This document shows positions 18,578-27,843 of a DNA stretch of 64,000 nucleotides, in pieces. The notes beneath the pieces were generated by a model. It worked only from the letters and a program-made list of their open reading frames with translations, was not told the DNA's origin and ran no database searches. The stretch is taken from the NCBI GenBank assembly GCA_016787525.1, contig JAEUUP010000072.1, positions 62,001 to 126,000 on the forward strand, in the 5' to 3' direction. The translations under genes and the position numbers were made by a program. The first letter of the stretch is position 1, and every line of letters begins with the position of its first letter. Source of the stretch: Saprospiraceae bacterium (GTDB taxonomy: Bacteria; Bacteroidota; Bacteroidia; Chitinophagales; Saprospiraceae).

Positions 18578-18926
18578 GTTTTGATATTTTGTTAATTAGA
18601 AAACGGATAAATTATTGAAAAGAATGCGCACTGTCTTTTCTTGACTTTAAAGACAATACACTATTTGAAAAGGGTTGGGTGAGTGAAGCATATTTTTTTA
18701 ACTTTATTTAGGACAATACATCGGTAGTTTTTTAAGCGTAAATAAACGCCGCCTATAGATTAGGAGCGTTAAAGAGCCATATTTTTAAGAGCTATAAAAT
18801 TGAGTGGATGCAAAAAAGTTAATTAAAATTTTAAAACTTCCCAAAAGATACTATCTTTGCTGCGCTTTTTGAAGCTAAAACAGATTTTCGTAATCGTATT
18901 TGGTTAACAAATTAAAAAACAAGACA
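18578..18926. other. Divergent intergenic region before rpsO
   Basis: About 350 A+T-rich bases between the LVIVD gene (- strand) and rpsO (+ strand). It contains the rpsO -7 box at 18852. An octamer GACAATACA occurs twice (18650s and 18710s). No promoter for the - strand gene was recognised and no RNA gene was seen. Confidence 0.55.
18852..18859 (+). promoter_or_regulatory. -7 box of rpsO
   Basis: TATCTTTG matches TAnnTTTG; transcription should begin near 18866, about 60 bases before ATG 18927. No exact -33 TTTG is present. Confidence 0.65.
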
Positions 18927-19205
18927 ATGGCAATTTATCTGTCAAAAGAAAAAAAAGAAGAAATTTTCCGTACTTACGGAAAAAATGAAAAAGACTCAGG
19001 TTCAACTGAAGGTCAAGTCGCTTTGTTCACATACCGTATTTCGGAATTGTCGAAGCACCTTCAAACCAACAAGCAAGATCATGCTTGTCGTCGTGCATTG
19101 TTGGCATTAGTAGGTCAACGTAAGCGTACATTGGCTTATTTGCACGACAAAGACATCGCTCGTTATCGTGCTATTTGTGAGAAATTAGGCATTCGCCATA
19201 CATAA
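18927..19205 (+). CDS. rpsO: 30S ribosomal protein S15
   Basis: A 92-residue protein with the full S15 helix bundle: LSKEKKEEIFRTYGK, GSTEGQVALFTYRI, LSKHLQTNKQDHACRRALL and the C-terminal RYRAICEKLGIR. It binds the 16S rRNA central domain. The start is ATG 18927 (MAIYLSKEKK); an upstream in-frame start at 18900 adds nine non-conserved residues. The rpsO-pnp order is conserved in many bacteria. A terminator separates it from pnp here. Confidence 0.97.
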   Translation: MAIYLSKEKKEEIFRTYGKNEKDSGSTEGQVALFTYRISELSKHLQTNKQDHACRRALLALVGQRKRTLAYLHDKDIARYRAICEKLGIRHT

Positions 19206-19225
19206 TTCTTCCGAAAAATGTCTTG

Positions 19226-19262
19226 AAAACGCTCAACAGTCCTGTATTGTTGGGCGTTTTTG
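19226..19262 (+). terminator. Terminator after rpsO
   Basis: Stem AACGCTCAACA (19228-19238) pairs with TGTTGGGCGTT (19248-19258, one G-T pair), followed by a T-rich tail. Confidence 0.85.
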
Positions 19263-19369
19263 CTTTATTGAGCCTTTTTACTGAGAGGGAGATTTTTGTA
19301 CAATTTGTTAAAAAAATGATGTGAGAAAGTGTAAGTGTCACAAAATTTCGACATTTTTTCTGTTAAAAG

Positions 19370-19400
19370 TTTGGTTGGCGAAACACTTATGATAACTTTG
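19370..19400 (+). promoter_or_regulatory. Consensus promoter upstream of pnp
   Basis: TTTG 19370-19373, 19 bases, then TAACTTTG 19393-19400. The predicted transcript begins near 19407, giving a leader of about 390 bases if it runs into pnp. Confidence 0.8.
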
Positions 19401-19799
19401 CGTTTGAAAAAATAGTATTAAATTAAAATAGTTTAACGGGAGCGGCAAATTAGAAAAGTCAACAAAGGGTTGGCAAGCGGTCAAAAAAAGTGGATATTGT
19501 TGTATGATGTTTTTGATGAACCCGTATTCAAAACACGGCAACGCGAAACTTTTCCTACTAATTCTAACCTCCAATTTCCTTTTCGGAAATTAGAAGATTT
19601 CATTGTTTAAAACGTTTATTTCCCATTAAAACCCTAAAAAGCAACTTTTATGTGGCTTTTGTTTTTAAAACTTGAAATCAACTAACCTACTGAGGGGGGA
19701 ATTTTCCTTTAAAATTTTAACAATCATTTTGACAAAATACCTTTTTAAACTATTTGGGTCGTTTTTGTCAGAATACAAACTTGTTTTAACCAGATTAGA

Positions 19800-22103
19800 A
19801 TGGGAAAGCAAAATCCTACTACAACTTCGTTTAACTTGCCTGACGGACGTGAAGTCGTTATCGAAACAGGCAAACTTGCTACTCAAGCCAATGGTTCAGT
19901 TGTTGTGCGCTGTGGCAAAACAATGATTTTTGCAGTCGTTACGGCGGCAGCAGAACCTAAACCTGATCAAGATTTTTTTCCACTTTCGGTGGATTATCAA
20001 GAGAAATTTGCAGCTGCAGGACGTATCCCAGGTAATTTCTTCCGTCGTGAAGCTCGTCTTTCAGACAATGAGATTCTCATTTCGAGGCTTGTTGACCGTG
20101 CATTGCGCCCGCTTTTTCCTGATGCTTATCGCAATGATACACAAATCATCATCAATCTCATTTCGGGCGATAAAGAAACGCAACCAGACGCCTTTGTTGC
20201 GTTGGCAGCATCTGCGGCGATTGCAGTATCAGATGTGCCAATTTTAAGCCTTATATCGGAAGTACGTGTTGCACTGATTGATGGTGTTTATAAAATCAAC
20301 CCCTCAGTATCTGAATTGGCTAATGCACAATTGGATGTTATCGTAGGTGCAACAATGGAAGATGTGACGATGGTGGAAGGTGAGGCTAAAGAATGTCAAG
20401 AACATCAGCTTGTTGAAGCGATTAAGTTTGGTCACGAAGCAATTAAAATTCAAATCAAAGCACAAGAGACTTTGGCAGCGCTTGTCAATAAGCCAAAAAT
20501 GGAGTTGGCTGAAATCGTGGTTTTGGAAGATTTGAAAGCAGAAATTGCAAGTTTGGCTACCGAAAAAATCAAAGTCGTTTCTCGTGCTGCTTTTGGTAAA
20601 GCTGAACGCAAGAAATCGTTTGATGCCATTAAAAAGGAAGTCGTCGAAGCCTTGTTAACGGCTCATGGAGACGATTATATGGCTGAAAATAAAAAATACA
20701 TCAGTGACTATTTTGATAAATTGAAGAAACAAACAGTTCGTTCGGTCATGTTGACTGAGGGGATACGTTTAGATGGTCGCCGTTTCGATGAGGTGCGCCC
20801 AATTTGGACGGAAGTAGATTATTTGCCTTCAGCTCATGGTTCTTCTATTTTCAATCGTGGGGAAACACAGTCGCTGACATCTTTGACTTTGGGTACAAAA
20901 TTGGATGCTGTAATGGTGGATAATGCCTTAGATTCTTATGATGATAAGTTCATTTTGCACTACAATTTCCCTGGTTTTTCTGTTGGTGAAGTAAAACCTC
21001 AACGTGGTCCGGGTCGTCGTGAAGTTGGTCATGCTAACTTAGCAGGTCGCTCATTGCGTCAAATTTTGCCAGAAACGCCTTATACGATTCGTATTGTTTC
21101 TGACATTTTAGAATCAAATGGTTCATCATCAATGGCTACGGTTTGTGCGGGTTCATTGGCTTTGATGGATGCAGGTATTGCAATTCCTAATCATGTAGCG
21201 GGTATTGCGATGGGTATGGTGACAGATGGTGGCAAAGTTACTGAGGGGGCTCCTATTGTGATTTTGAGCGATATTTTGGGCGATGAAGATGCTTTGGGCG
21301 ATATGGACTTCAAAGTGACAGGTACTGTAAATGGTATTTGTGGTTGTCAAATGGACATCAAAATAGATGGTTTACCTTATGAATTGCTTGAAAAAGCCTT
21401 GATGCAAGCCAAAGAAGGTCGTTTACATATCTTAGGCGAAATGAATAAAACTATTTCGGTGCCTGCTGACGACCTCAAACCTCATGCACCTCGTGTATTG
21501 GAAATCGTCATTGACAAAGAATATATTGGTGCAGTCATAGGACCTGGCGGTAAAATCATTCAAGAAATGCAACGCACGACAGGTACGCAAATCACAATTG
21601 AGGAGAAAGAAGGTAAAGGTTATGTCAATATTTTTGCATCTGACAAAGAAAGTATTGACAAAGCATCAGCTATGATTCGTGCGATTGCTTATGAACCTTC
21701 TGTGGGGGATGAATTTACAGGAAAAGTAGCGACTGTTATGCCATATGGCGTCTTTATAGACTTTGCGGGTGGCAAAAGTGGTCTGTTGCACGTATCTGAA
21801 ATGTCATGGAGTCGTATCGAAAATGTGGAAGAAGAATTTAAAGAAGGCGATGAAGTTAAATTTCGCATTATTGAAATTGATAAAAAAACAGGTAAATTGC
21901 GTTTAAGTCGTAAAGCTGTGATTCCTTCTCCTGATGGCTCTCCTTATGTGCCGACAGAGAACAGTAATAGCGGTGGCGGTGATCGTCGTGGCGGCGGTGG
22001 TGGACGTGATGATCGCCGTGGTGGCGGTGGCGGACGTGATGATCGTCGTGGCGGCGGTGGTGGACGTGATGATCGCCGTAGCGGCGGCGGCGGAAGACGC
22101 TAA
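19800..22103 (+). CDS. pnp: Polynucleotide phosphorylase
   Basis: A 767-residue 3'-5' phosphorolytic RNase that degrades RNA with inorganic phosphate. Two RNase PH domains flank a helical linker: the first about 10-145 (FFPLSVDYQEKFAAAGRIPGNFFRREAR), the second about 310-540 (FNRGETQSL, SNGSSSMATVCAGSLALMDAG, LGDEDALGDMDFKV). Then KH about 555-615 (IGPGGKIIQEMQRTTG) and S1 about 625-695 (VMPYGVFIDF). The last about 45 residues form a Gly/Arg/Asp tail with four units of GGGGGRDDRR type, encoded by a near-perfect DNA repeat. Three 9-mers occur, read PSV, TEG and TEG. Autoregulation by a long leader is known for pnp in E. coli; here it is only inferred. Confidence 0.97.
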   Translation: MGKQNPTTTSFNLPDGREVVIETGKLATQANGSVVVRCGKTMIFAVVTAAAEPKPDQDFFPLSVDYQEKFAAAGRIPGNFFRREARLSDNEILISRLVDRALRPLFPDAYRNDTQIIINLISGDKETQPDAFVALAASAAIAVSDVPILSLISEVRVALIDGVYKINPSVSELANAQLDVIVGATMEDVTMVEGEAKECQEHQLVEAIKFGHEAIKIQIKAQETLAALVNKPKMELAEIVVLEDLKAEIASLATEKIKVVSRAAFGKAERKKSFDAIKKEVVEALLTAHGDDYMAENKKYISDYFDKLKKQTVRSVMLTEGIRLDGRRFDEVRPIWTEVDYLPSAHGSSIFNRGETQSLTSLTLGTKLDAVMVDNALDSYDDKFILHYNFPGFSVGEVKPQRGPGRREVGHANLAGRSLRQILPETPYTIRIVSDILESNGSSSMATVCAGSLALMDAGIAIPNHVAGIAMGMVTDGGKVTEGAPIVILSDILGDEDALGDMDFKVTGTVNGICGCQMDIKIDGLPYELLEKALMQAKEGRLHILGEMNKTISVPADDLKPHAPRVLEIVIDKEYIGAVIGPGGKIIQEMQRTTGTQITIEEKEGKGYVNIFASDKESIDKASAMIRAIAYEPSVGDEFTGKVATVMPYGVFIDFAGGKSGLLHVSEMSWSRIENVEEEFKEGDEVKFRIIEIDKKTGKLRLSRKAVIPSPDGSPYVPTENSNSGGGDRRGGGGGRDDRRGGGGGRDDRRGGGGGRDDRRSGGGGRR
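21972..22098 (+). repeat. In-frame repeat coding the RGG-like tail of PNPase
   Basis: Units of 30 bases coding GGGGGRDDRR recur about four times with only synonymous third-base changes (for example CGTCGT against CGCCGT). Such arrays change copy number easily. Confidence 0.8.
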
Positions 22104-22122
22104 ACCAATTTTGCTTTAAACA

Positions 22123-22164
22123 AAAAAGGCTAAAGAGTTGATAAACAACGATTTAGCCTTTTTG
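22123..22164. terminator. Bidirectional terminator between pnp and the TamB-domain gene
   Basis: Arms AAAAAGGCTAAA and TTTAGCCTTTTT, so each strand has a stem followed by T residues; it serves both convergent genes. Confidence 0.85.
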
Positions 22165-22178
22165 TTTTGTACTGTTTT

Positions 22179-25100
22179 TTATTGAATGCTATCAGTTTTA
22201 TTTTGAAGTGGTTTTTCCTTTTTTATTTTTAAACTTTCCCACAACTCATCGAAACTGTCAAACTCTTGTTGAAAACGTAAACCGATGGCAGGTTTGTCTC
22301 TTCGACCTTGAAGGTCTTGGTCTCGAATATAGGAAACACGCAATTTCAAACGCCTATCTTCGCTAAAATCATAATCCAAATAGAAATCACTTCCAACAAA
22401 GACATTGCTATTGTTGGCATTGAGAGCTTGTAAATAGCCGCCTTGTTCGACACCTACACCACCGCTCACGGATAGTCGGTCGCTGATGGTATAGCTCCCC
22501 CGCAGGCGAAATTGCTGTCCAGAAGTACCAGCAGCCAATGGATTGCCTGACTCTACGAGGTCATATTGATAGTAGTTATATCCTACTTGAATATCTAAAC
22601 CTGTGATGTATTCTTTCACCAAATTGTTGAGCATACCCGACAATACGTTTGAAACGGTCTCCGTAACAGTATTGATTCCGCCTGACCGAATTTGAGATAC
22701 ACCAATATCCGACGGTAGAAACGAACCGACAACGATAAGCCCAAAAACCTGCTTATTGAGTTCATTGGGGTCTTGTTGCAGCAGACGTAATTTGGTTTCA
22801 GCATACGATTTCAGCGAACCTTGCAACTGCGGGAAAGCCATATTGAAATTAATATCAGGTTTTAGCAAATCACCTGTTAATTTCAAAGTCAAACCTACTT
22901 TTGTCGGCTTTCGGCTGGCAGCCTCTGACCCGTCGCTTGGGTTGACATATTCCGAGATAAAATTATAGGGAGCGGTTGTTAAATCCTTATATTCAGCATC
23001 AATATTGAGTGTAGCGTCAAACGGAGAACCATTCCAACGAATTGTACCACCTCGTTTTATCGTAAAATTTTTGTTGACTACCCGAAGCAAAGTGAATAAA
23101 TAATCTCCTTTTTCAATACGATATTCGCCATTCATGCCTAAATTGCCTGCACGGTCTATGTCAATCCTGAAATTGCCTGTCCCGCGTGCTTTGATATTGT
23201 CACCAGCTACTTCGTCGAAAATCAAATTTGTTTCGGCATCGGCAGTGATTTCTAGCTCCATTTGTAAATCAATGCCGCGTAAATCTTTGACTTTCGGTTT
23301 ATTATCGTTATTGTCTTTGTTCTCAGATGATAAATTTCTATTCTTAAAGGTAAAAAACTTAGTTTCAGACGTTGCTTGAGTGCTTGTAAAAGGGAAAGTA
23401 ATTTTAGTTATCACCTCCTTCTTCTTTTCATCTCGACCTTTACCTGCTTTTGCGGATATACGAATATCTGTATTTCTAAAATCACCTGAGAAAGAGATGT
23501 CTCCTTCACCAATACCAACGCCATAGTAAAGAGGATTATCTTCTCTAGTAGTATTCAAAAACAAGAAATTTTTGCTCGATACACGTAGATTTAATCCAAA
23601 ATTTTCGAACCGATTATGGGTTAATCCGCCTTTTATAGTTGCAACATTGCCATATTTATCATATATTTTTCCACCTGTTGCATCAAATAGGGTATTGGTG
23701 ACTTTGACAGTTTCATCTTTGACTATGATGGGTATTTTCAAGTAATCTACCGTCACTTCTGCATCGCGCAAACGCAGTGACCCCTCAGTATCAATCGTTT
23801 TTATCGGTCCTGACACATGCAGCGAACCATCTACTCGACCTTTGAACCCTGACGCACCTTCTTCGATGAGCAATTGTAATGTTTTGAACGGAAAATTGCT
23901 TAAACCTAAATTGACATCAATAGAATTGGCTTGGTGAGCACCTGTTACTGAGGGGTAGTAAAAACCATCGGCAATGACCTTTGAAGTGTCAGTGATCAAT
24001 GAAATATTGGCATGGATTGGTTCTTTTAAATCTGTACCTAATGCTTCGATGCGCAAAACACCTCTATTTTCTCCCGAAACGACAAATGAATCGAGCATAG
24101 CTGTCGCACCGAAGTTTTTCATTTCAAATATATCTTCTATTGCCGCATAAACACGATACTTACCACCGAAAACAAAACGGCTATCATTGAGTTGCTTATT
24201 AAGAAAACGAATATCAAAATTATCTAAATAAGCACTTAAACCACGATTCCCTTCCGATTTGATAGTGACAGTACGGTCTTCGTTCCGCATATCGAACCCG
24301 TTGATATACAACTTATCTTTGCCCACAACAATGTAATTGTCGCGGTCAATATCCCAAAAATCACCAAAAATTTTCAAACGAGATAAGGCAGAGGATACAA
24401 ATGAGATTTTATAAGAAGAATCTTGCCTCATAATCATTGCATTCAATTCTACCGTATCCATGCCCAAAGCGGTCGAAAAATTGAATGAAGTTAAACCTAT
24501 TTGAATCGAATCTGCCGTTATTTGGTTTTGAAATGTCAATTGTCGGAAATCTTGTCCACCTTTGAGTTTGATAGCTGTTGTATTTAAATCCCATCTAATA
24601 TCTGCTCCTTCTGACTGTCCAATTGAGCCAAATTCGACGATAGTAATATCCCCGTAATGATGTGTTTCGGGCGTTAATATCTTCCAATAATATTCATCTT
24701 TTGCGTCGTCGAATGTACCTTCTATTTCGATATTTTTTAGCGTATCTAATTTGTTGTCAATAAGGTGTGTTAGGTTTTTTGTATTATTTACAAAAATATT
24801 AAACTCAAACTGCTGAGGAGGTCGAGTCAGTAGTAGTCCATTCTGAAGGTCTGATAAATAGTTTTTGGGCAACATTCCCAAGTCCTCAGCTAGGTGTGGA
24901 TGGAATTTTGCAAACTGATACACAAAAGCGTTTGGAATTTGTTCAAGAGAAAAACGTCCTGTAATATCGGCATTCAAAACTTCAGATTGTATGGTGAATT
25001 TTTTGCTACCATCAACAAGACCATTTTCTATATTCGGTACGGACTTGATAACCAACGAATCTATTGTATGTTTAGTCACTCTATCTTTTACAATCAATAT

Positions 25101-27188
25101 ATTGTGAGCATCAATTGTACCTGCTATATTACTCAGTTTACTACCCGAAAAATCTAAATTAAAATCACCACTTAGAGCATAATCTTCTTTGAGTAAATTT
25201 AGTTTTTGAAAATCGAGGCGATGAATGTTGGATGCAAACTTATAAACTGGTGTATCTGTTGCAAAATTAATAGAGCCATCGAATTTAAAATCTACATTGG
25301 GGTCATGGCTTTCAAAGAAACCATTGAACTGTTTATGGCTGATATTACCCGCCAATTTTAAGTTTTGATAGTCATAATTTTTGTATTGAAAATTGTCAAT
25401 GGTTGCTTTTAAGTCTAATTTCATCTTATCTTTTGTAAAACCGACCCCCCTCAGTATTTCTGTCTTAATACTGACTTTTCCTAAATCTGGCACCTCTGTC
25501 AATTGTCCGATATTAAACCTATCTAAATTCAGATTGCCATTGTAAAAAGCTTGTGATGTATCGGTTTCGGGTCGCAACTTCATATCCATTGTCGCATCAC
25601 CCAAAGCAGAATGAAGCGTACCATTTGCTGTGAAATCATTAAAAAAACCTACGAATTTGCCCGAAAAATCTAAGTTACCTAATTTATCAAAATCTTTTGC
25701 TGGCTTAAAATTAGGTATCAACTGACGCAAATTTGTCATGCTCGAGCGCAGGTTCTTAAGGTCTAAATTGATAAAAGTCTCATTAATATTGTTCAAATCG
25801 CGGCTGCTAAAATCTCCCATGGCAACTACCCCTTCTCCTAATCCGATATTAAAATCATTGACCTTCAGCGAGTTAACTTTACCAAATACACGTGCTTCAA
25901 TGCGTGAATTGGCGTAGCGATTTTTTTGAAAAAAAGGATTTCGCTTCAAGGGAGGTGAAAAGTACATGATGTCGTTTAGCATAACTTTCGATGTATGAAT
26001 GCGTGCATCCAGAATTACTTCATTGTTGAAGCTGTAAAACGCTTCATAACCAATTGGGTACATCATACGAAATGTGTCGCCAGCGACTGAGTATGGCGTT
26101 TCGATTTGTAGTCCATAAAGTGCAGTTTCCGTTGGTGTAACTTTAGCATCACCAACTGTCAACTTATTGAGAACGAAGCCACTGCGTTCTTTCAGACTAA
26201 TGCCATCAACAACACCTGTCCATTCATCTTTGGTGAACATAAAATTATGAATGGCAATATTTATATCATTCACTACCAAATGATCGAAATCAATAATTGA
26301 GTCACGCGATATTTCTTTCGATTTGTCCCAATTATCGAGTTTAAAAATACCATTTTCAGCGGATACAGCTCCTATTAGAAATTGAAAGGCTTTTTCTTGT
26401 TTGGGCGATATATTATTATTATCAGACAAACTGATTTTTTGAGACCGTGGCGGTAACGGATTCCCAACAGACTCTTGAATATGGACATATGGGCTGTGCA
26501 GATTTACTCTGGTTAAATCCATGATTTGATTGGGCAAATTGATGATATTTGTGTGAATATCAGCTGCCTTTAATTTCACATCGATACGCTGACCACGAAC
26601 TTTATCATCTCTACTAAAATCAATATCGCGCAAGTGGATTTGACCAAAACGAACATCAGTCGCTTTTTTAGTGCTGGGGCGTTTAGAAGGTTTGGGTGGG
26701 TCAAAATAATCCAAAATAAATTGAAAGTTGTCATCATACTGCCCTGCTTCTCGTCGTATGCGTACCTTTGTGTTTTCGAGTTTTATAGCATCTAATTGTA
26801 TGATTTGCCAAACTAAATCAAAATAATTGACATCAATACGCAGTCTGCCAATGTTTGCGAGAGTATCGCTTGGAGCATTTTTGTTGCCTATATAAATATT
26901 GCCAATACTGATTTCGTCAAAAAAGTCGAGCCTAAAATCGCCAATTTCAACTTTTGTTCCTAACTCATTAGATAAATAGCGGGTTGCTTTAGAGATACCC
27001 CATTCCTGAACAGTAGGGATTTGAATGATCGAAGCTAATAATAAAAAAAGTAAGACGAAAATACCCAGAGTGCGACCAACAAAACGCGAAATGCGTCTCA
27101 ATACCACCCATTTACGCTTCTCATGAAACGTGTGTATGGGTTCTTTAGCATTAGGCGGTTGTTGCGTATTTTCTATATTTTCTGACAT
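22179..27188 (-). CDS. Translocation and assembly module TamB-domain (AsmA-like) protein
   Basis: A 1669-residue giant envelope protein. After a basic cytoplasmic stretch of about 30 residues comes one membrane anchor (FVGRTLGIFVLLFLLLASIIQI). The body is a long series of beta-rich repeats of AsmA/TamB type (NVYFDLV, LRIDVNYFDLVW, ANGTLHSALGDATMDMKL), expected to form a hydrophobic groove across the periplasm for lipid or barrel-protein transfer. The TamB/DUF490 domain covers about 1200-1640 (MNGEYRIEKGDYLFTL, FDATLNIDAEYKD, VFGLIVVGSFLPSD, VGYNYYQYD). Three 9-mers are inside, two sense (TEG, LRG) and one antisense (PSV). TamA is not nearby, as usual in Bacteroidota. Confidence 0.9.
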   Translation of the reverse strand: MSENIENTQQPPNAKEPIHTFHEKRKWVVLRRISRFVGRTLGIFVLLFLLLASIIQIPTVQEWGISKATRYLSNELGTKVEIGDFRLDFFDEISIGNIYIGNKNAPSDTLANIGRLRIDVNYFDLVWQIIQLDAIKLENTKVRIRREAGQYDDNFQFILDYFDPPKPSKRPSTKKATDVRFGQIHLRDIDFSRDDKVRGQRIDVKLKAADIHTNIINLPNQIMDLTRVNLHSPYVHIQESVGNPLPPRSQKISLSDNNNISPKQEKAFQFLIGAVSAENGIFKLDNWDKSKEISRDSIIDFDHLVVNDINIAIHNFMFTKDEWTGVVDGISLKERSGFVLNKLTVGDAKVTPTETALYGLQIETPYSVAGDTFRMMYPIGYEAFYSFNNEVILDARIHTSKVMLNDIMYFSPPLKRNPFFQKNRYANSRIEARVFGKVNSLKVNDFNIGLGEGVVAMGDFSSRDLNNINETFINLDLKNLRSSMTNLRQLIPNFKPAKDFDKLGNLDFSGKFVGFFNDFTANGTLHSALGDATMDMKLRPETDTSQAFYNGNLNLDRFNIGQLTEVPDLGKVSIKTEILRGVGFTKDKMKLDLKATIDNFQYKNYDYQNLKLAGNISHKQFNGFFESHDPNVDFKFDGSINFATDTPVYKFASNIHRLDFQKLNLLKEDYALSGDFNLDFSGSKLSNIAGTIDAHNILIVKDRVTKHTIDSLVIKSVPNIENGLVDGSKKFTIQSEVLNADITGRFSLEQIPNAFVYQFAKFHPHLAEDLGMLPKNYLSDLQNGLLLTRPPQQFEFNIFVNNTKNLTHLIDNKLDTLKNIEIEGTFDDAKDEYYWKILTPETHHYGDITIVEFGSIGQSEGADIRWDLNTTAIKLKGGQDFRQLTFQNQITADSIQIGLTSFNFSTALGMDTVELNAMIMRQDSSYKISFVSSALSRLKIFGDFWDIDRDNYIVVGKDKLYINGFDMRNEDRTVTIKSEGNRGLSAYLDNFDIRFLNKQLNDSRFVFGGKYRVYAAIEDIFEMKNFGATAMLDSFVVSGENRGVLRIEALGTDLKEPIHANISLITDTSKVIADGFYYPSVTGAHQANSIDVNLGLSNFPFKTLQLLIEEGASGFKGRVDGSLHVSGPIKTIDTEGSLRLRDAEVTVDYLKIPIIVKDETVKVTNTLFDATGGKIYDKYGNVATIKGGLTHNRFENFGLNLRVSSKNFLFLNTTREDNPLYYGVGIGEGDISFSGDFRNTDIRISAKAGKGRDEKKKEVITKITFPFTSTQATSETKFFTFKNRNLSSENKDNNDNKPKVKDLRGIDLQMELEITADAETNLIFDEVAGDNIKARGTGNFRIDIDRAGNLGMNGEYRIEKGDYLFTLLRVVNKNFTIKRGGTIRWNGSPFDATLNIDAEYKDLTTAPYNFISEYVNPSDGSEAASRKPTKVGLTLKLTGDLLKPDINFNMAFPQLQGSLKSYAETKLRLLQQDPNELNKQVFGLIVVGSFLPSDIGVSQIRSGGINTVTETVSNVLSGMLNNLVKEYITGLDIQVGYNYYQYDLVESGNPLAAGTSGQQFRLRGSYTISDRLSVSGGVGVEQGGYLQALNANNSNVFVGSDFYLDYDFSEDRRLKLRVSYIRDQDLQGRRDKPAIGLRFQQEFDSFDELWESLKIKKEKPLQNKTDSIQ

Positions 27189-27466
27189 ATTTTGATGGTA
27201 ATACTGAGGGGGTGGCTTACTTTTTAAAAGTTATTCCCCAAAATTTCTAATAACAATAGAGTATTTTAACTGTTTGATTTTAAATAAGTTACAATGCTTT
27301 TTAAATAAAAATACTAAAAACTAAATTTTTTATTTTTGAGGCATAAAGTTACATCTTTTCAGAGTGTCCGTTAATAGCTTAACAAATTTTTAAAACAATT
27401 TTATTCCTAGTTGGGTTTGTATAAATTCTTAAACTAGAAAAATAATTTTCAAAAAAAATATCAAAT
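27189..27466. other. Divergent intergenic region
   Basis: About 280 A+T-rich bases between the TamB-domain gene and the small receiver-like gene. A 9-mer sits at 27203, 15 bases before the TamB start codon on its leader side. On the + strand TATTTTTG at 27331-27338 fits a -7 box, 130 bases before the next gene. Confidence 0.55.
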
Positions 27467-27784
27467 ATGCAACTTTCTGAAATTCAGCCGTTTACCATTA
27501 GGGTACTTTATATCGCTCGCTATGAATTAGCTTTAGCGAGTGCACTCAATTTTTTATACGAATCAGGTTTTGACTCATTAGGTGCACTTCGCGATGAGGA
27601 AGCCTTAGAATTGTTTAAAGAATATGAACCACAATTAGTTATTATCAATCAACACGTCGAAAACAACTCCAAGGTTTTGTTAAAAGATAGTTTATTAAAA
27701 AATAACGCTTCCTTAACAATTTTAGAACACGAAGGCGGTGTTTTGGCTTTAAAATTGCTTATAGAAAATTATTACCATGTCTAA
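27467..27784 (+). CDS. Small receiver-like protein lacking the phospho-acceptor
   Basis: A 105-residue protein. Hydrophobic strands and helices follow the order of a response-regulator receiver: IRVLYIARYELALASALNFLYESGF, ALRDEEALELFKEYEPQLVIINQHVE, and a C-terminal hydrophobic helix. The usual phospho-Asp of the third strand (DLVILD) is replaced by Asn in QLVIINQ, and the N-terminal acidic pair is absent. It is either a degenerate receiver acting as a protein-binding module or a chance resemblance. No output domain is present. I do not recognise the family. Confidence 0.6.
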   Translation: MQLSEIQPFTIRVLYIARYELALASALNFLYESGFDSLGALRDEEALELFKEYEPQLVIINQHVENNSKVLLKDSLLKNNASLTILEHEGGVLALKLLIENYYHV

Positions 27785-27843
27785 AGAGGCTTTAAGAGCC
27801 GACTTTCCGAAAACCGTTCTATTCATATAAAATCGTAACATCA

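Larger units (their letters stand above)
19206..19799. other. rpsO-pnp spacer with promoter and long leader
   Basis: About 590 bases. After the rpsO terminator comes a degenerate 9-mer (ACTGAGAGG, 19280), a full promoter at 19370-19400, then about 390 bases before pnp. This leader holds a weak hairpin with T-run near 19636-19665 (AAAAGC ... GCTTTT) and an exact 9-mer at 19689. No open frame convincing enough to call. Confidence 0.6.

Noticed and set aside
21934-22119. Second frame in the Gly/Arg tail of pnp
   Set aside because: Low-complexity DNA keeps several frames open; the pnp frame is clearly the real one.
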